Of a stretch of 64,000 bases of DNA, positions 61,930 through 64,000 are shown piece by piece. The position numbers were made by a program, and so were the translations under genes. The notes under the pieces were generated by a model. That model saw nothing but the letters and a program-made list of their open reading frames with translations, was not told the origin of the DNA and made no database searches. Every line of letters begins with the position of its first letter. Position 1 is the stretch's first letter. Source of the DNA: Neocallimastix lanati (nom. inval.). Its lineage: Eukaryota > Neocallimastigomycota > Neocallimastigomycetes > Neocallimastigales > Neocallimastigaceae. The stretch covers positions 752,501-816,500 of the forward strand of contig JACVTC010000029.1 in NCBI GenBank assembly GCA_016946835.1, in the 5' to 3' direction.

Positions 61930-63760
61930 TGAAATGAAACATTTTAATAAATAGTCCTATCACTTCAAAAATATAGTAAACCAGTCAGATAAAGGAAGAT
62001 CAATAATAAAATCCATTGAAAGAAAGGACCGAAGTTTTAAATGGATTTCAAATGGTTGAAAAAAATCTAGCCAAACCAATTTAAGAATTTTAGTTAACCG
62101 AGTTAAACCAATTACTGCAGAGAAAACAATTATAAGTATAGCTTAAAGCAAATACCTCTTAAATATTGAAATATAGCCGAAGTATTCATTAAACCGAAGG
62201 AGATGACCAAATATATTCATTATGACAGTATTTCAAGTAAATGAGGTTTTGTACTAATCTCCTTTTTAAATTAATATTAGATTATATGCTGAACTGAGAT
62301 CGAATTTAGAGAATAAATTACTTTTATTTAAACTTTCCAACATAACATTATATAACAGATAGGAATCTCGAATAGTGCATTTATTAAGTTTAATGTAGTC
62401 AATAATTAAACGATATTCACCTCTGTGTTTTGGAACAAAGGAAACAAGAGTACCAGCAAGGAGATTTAGAATATCGAATAAATCCTTTATCAAGTTTTTC
62501 TTCAAATCATTCTTTAAGTACAACAAATTCTTTTCAGGTAAGAAGATATAAAGGACCTTAAAAAAATTTGGAGTTTGGTTTAAACTTAATTTCGCAATCA
62601 TATTGAGGATGAGGAGGTAATTTATTCACTATTTTTTTTATCAACTATAACCTTGAATAGTAGAATTTTGATTGGTAATAATTTTTGAATGTGATTATTT
62701 ATTTCTTTATGTTTATCGTTCTTATTTCAGTTATTTTCATCAGTACAAATAGAAGCAGTAAAAGATAATGGAATAACAAGACAGTAATAGTAAAATGATT
62801 TGATTTAAAAGTACGTATATTTGAAGTAAATTATATTGTAAGATTGAGGTTTTGCTTAAATTTTTTGGATTACCTCCAATTCCAGAGACCCTAGGGAAGG
62901 TCAGATATAGTAGAATAAAGTTTTTATTTTCTTAAGCTGAATTTAGAGTCTGAGTCTAGAAGAATTTTAATTATTATTTTAGAATCATTGACTCTAATAG
63001 TAAATTCATAAATTAAAGGGTTTACCATTGGGAAATTGGAAATTCTTGTTCAAGAGATAGTTTTAGGATCTAGATTGCTAATATATACATTGTTTGAAGA
63101 GTCTTTAAATTTGTTTCTTATGGGATAGTTGTTAAGTTAATCTTCAGAAAAATTACAATATACATCCAAAGATTTTCTTTTCTTCTATCATTTTTTCTTT
63201 TGATAATAATAAATAGTAAGTGCGAGATTATAATTGTCCTTTAAATGAAGATCTTCTATAATTGTTGTTATTATTTGAGTGATTTTTGGGATTGAAAAAT
63301 CGTCTTTTATTGAAATTTAAGAATCAAGTTTAGCAACAATTATTTGTAAAGCATAAATAGATTTTGATCCAAGGAACATTTTGAACATTTTGATAGATAT
63401 TTGGTCATATAATTCAGCTAAAATGTATGCTTTTATTGCTTCTATTATCTCCAAGTAAATTTTGTTTGATTAATCATAACTTTTGATTTGCTATAAAGGT
63501 AGCATCATCGTTCTCAGTCATAGCTTGAAGTCTTCTAACAAATTATTTGTAAATATTCAAGCAAGGATCTCTGTTTTCTATTAAAGATACATCCCAATTT
63601 ATATCAATACCATAAAGTTGAGATATTAAGTATGTAATTTTTGTCCTCAGAGAATTTATCGGGATAGAGCATAAAAACTAGTTCAATCTTAACTAAGAAT
63701 ACTTTAAAGAAACCACTGTTTCCAAAAAAGCCAGTTTTATAAGTAGAATTATTATTAGTA
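61930..63760 (-). pseudogene. Ty3/gypsy retrotransposon remnant, minus strand
   Basis: Read on the minus strand from right to left: a gag stretch (NWDVSLIENRDPCLNIYK, VRRLQAMTENDDATFIANQK, LIKQNLLGDN, about 63660-63400), a protease-like part (VNDSKIIIKILLDSDSKFSL, about 62990), then the reverse transcriptase as an open frame 62601-62266 (GTLVSFVPKHRGEYRLIIDY, KLNKCTIRDSY, LFSKFDLSSAYN). The reverse transcriptase continues with FGLMNTSAIFQ near 62190 and jumps to an integrase phrase (MDFIIDLPLSDWF, near 62010). Internal deletions, stops and shifts make it inactive. Confidence 0.78.
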
Positions 63761-64000
63761 AAATTGTCTTGTTCCGTATAGATGTATAATTTGTTTAATA
63801 ATATAAAAAAACAATTTTAAGTCGAAATAACCTTGTTTTCAAAGGTTTGGTCGAGGTACTTTAACTATTTACAAATTTTTTTAAGATAGAAAATAAGATT
63901 TTACGAAATTAATATTTGGCAATCCAACTCCGTCCGTACTCTCATAAATTTGTTAATTTTTACAGTTAATTTTAAATTGTTTTATTATTTTTTTAATTCT
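63761..64000. other. Right edge, unassigned
   Basis: No frame or repeat could be assigned. It may be the 5' part of the minus-strand gypsy remnant (gag start, leader or LTR), cut by the window edge. Confidence 0.4.

Overview
The window looks like nuclear DNA of an anaerobic gut fungus (Neocallimastigomycota). I infer this from four things: intergenic DNA that is almost only A and T, with long A and T runs; genes interrupted by AT-rich GT..AG introns; two giant secreted cysteine-rich repeat proteins of the kind described as fungal cellulosome scaffoldins; and an Asn/Ser-rich HMG-box protein. The species cannot be fixed from sequence alone.

Layout. Positions 1-7803 hold the 3' part of a first scaffoldin-like gene (two exons in the window). 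After about 4.7 kb of AT-rich spacer comes a second, longer paralogue in the same orientation (about 12483-26627, four certain exons and one candidate signal-peptide exon). Both carry dozens of short repeats (aromatic-Tyr-x-Asn, then L-I-x-C, then C), an upstream exon-encoded module of about 200 residues, a conserved cysteine-rich C-terminal region and a hydrophobic C-terminal tail. They form a tandem pair of probable cell-surface proteins, perhaps anchors for dockerin-bearing enzymes. All introns that are certain lie in phase 1, which fits growth by exon duplication.

Positions 27541-34215 are a non-coding-looking segment present twice in tandem (period 3.1 kb), with a small inversion and an insertion in the second copy. 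It sits directly upstream of a three-exon HMG-box gene (35018-38916, about 943 residues). This gene is a candidate transcription factor of the fungal mating-type HMG class, with an intron inside the HMG box.

From about 41.7 kb to the right end the window is a graveyard of mobile elements: a broken MULE-type DNA transposon with inverted ends; fragments of a Ty1/copia element, a LINE-type endonuclease and several Ty3/gypsy elements on both strands; one complete and apparently very recent Ty1/copia element (50523-56565, LTRs identical by eye, 5-bp target duplication, one open 1487-residue polyprotein); and an old decayed relative (about 57966-61678). Both copia elements have a primer-binding site complementary to the 5' half of lysine tRNA (CUU), which implies half-tRNA priming.

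No rRNA gene, intact tRNA gene or CRISPR array was seen. Exon limits were derived by reading splice sites and frames by hand and are not supported by transcripts.
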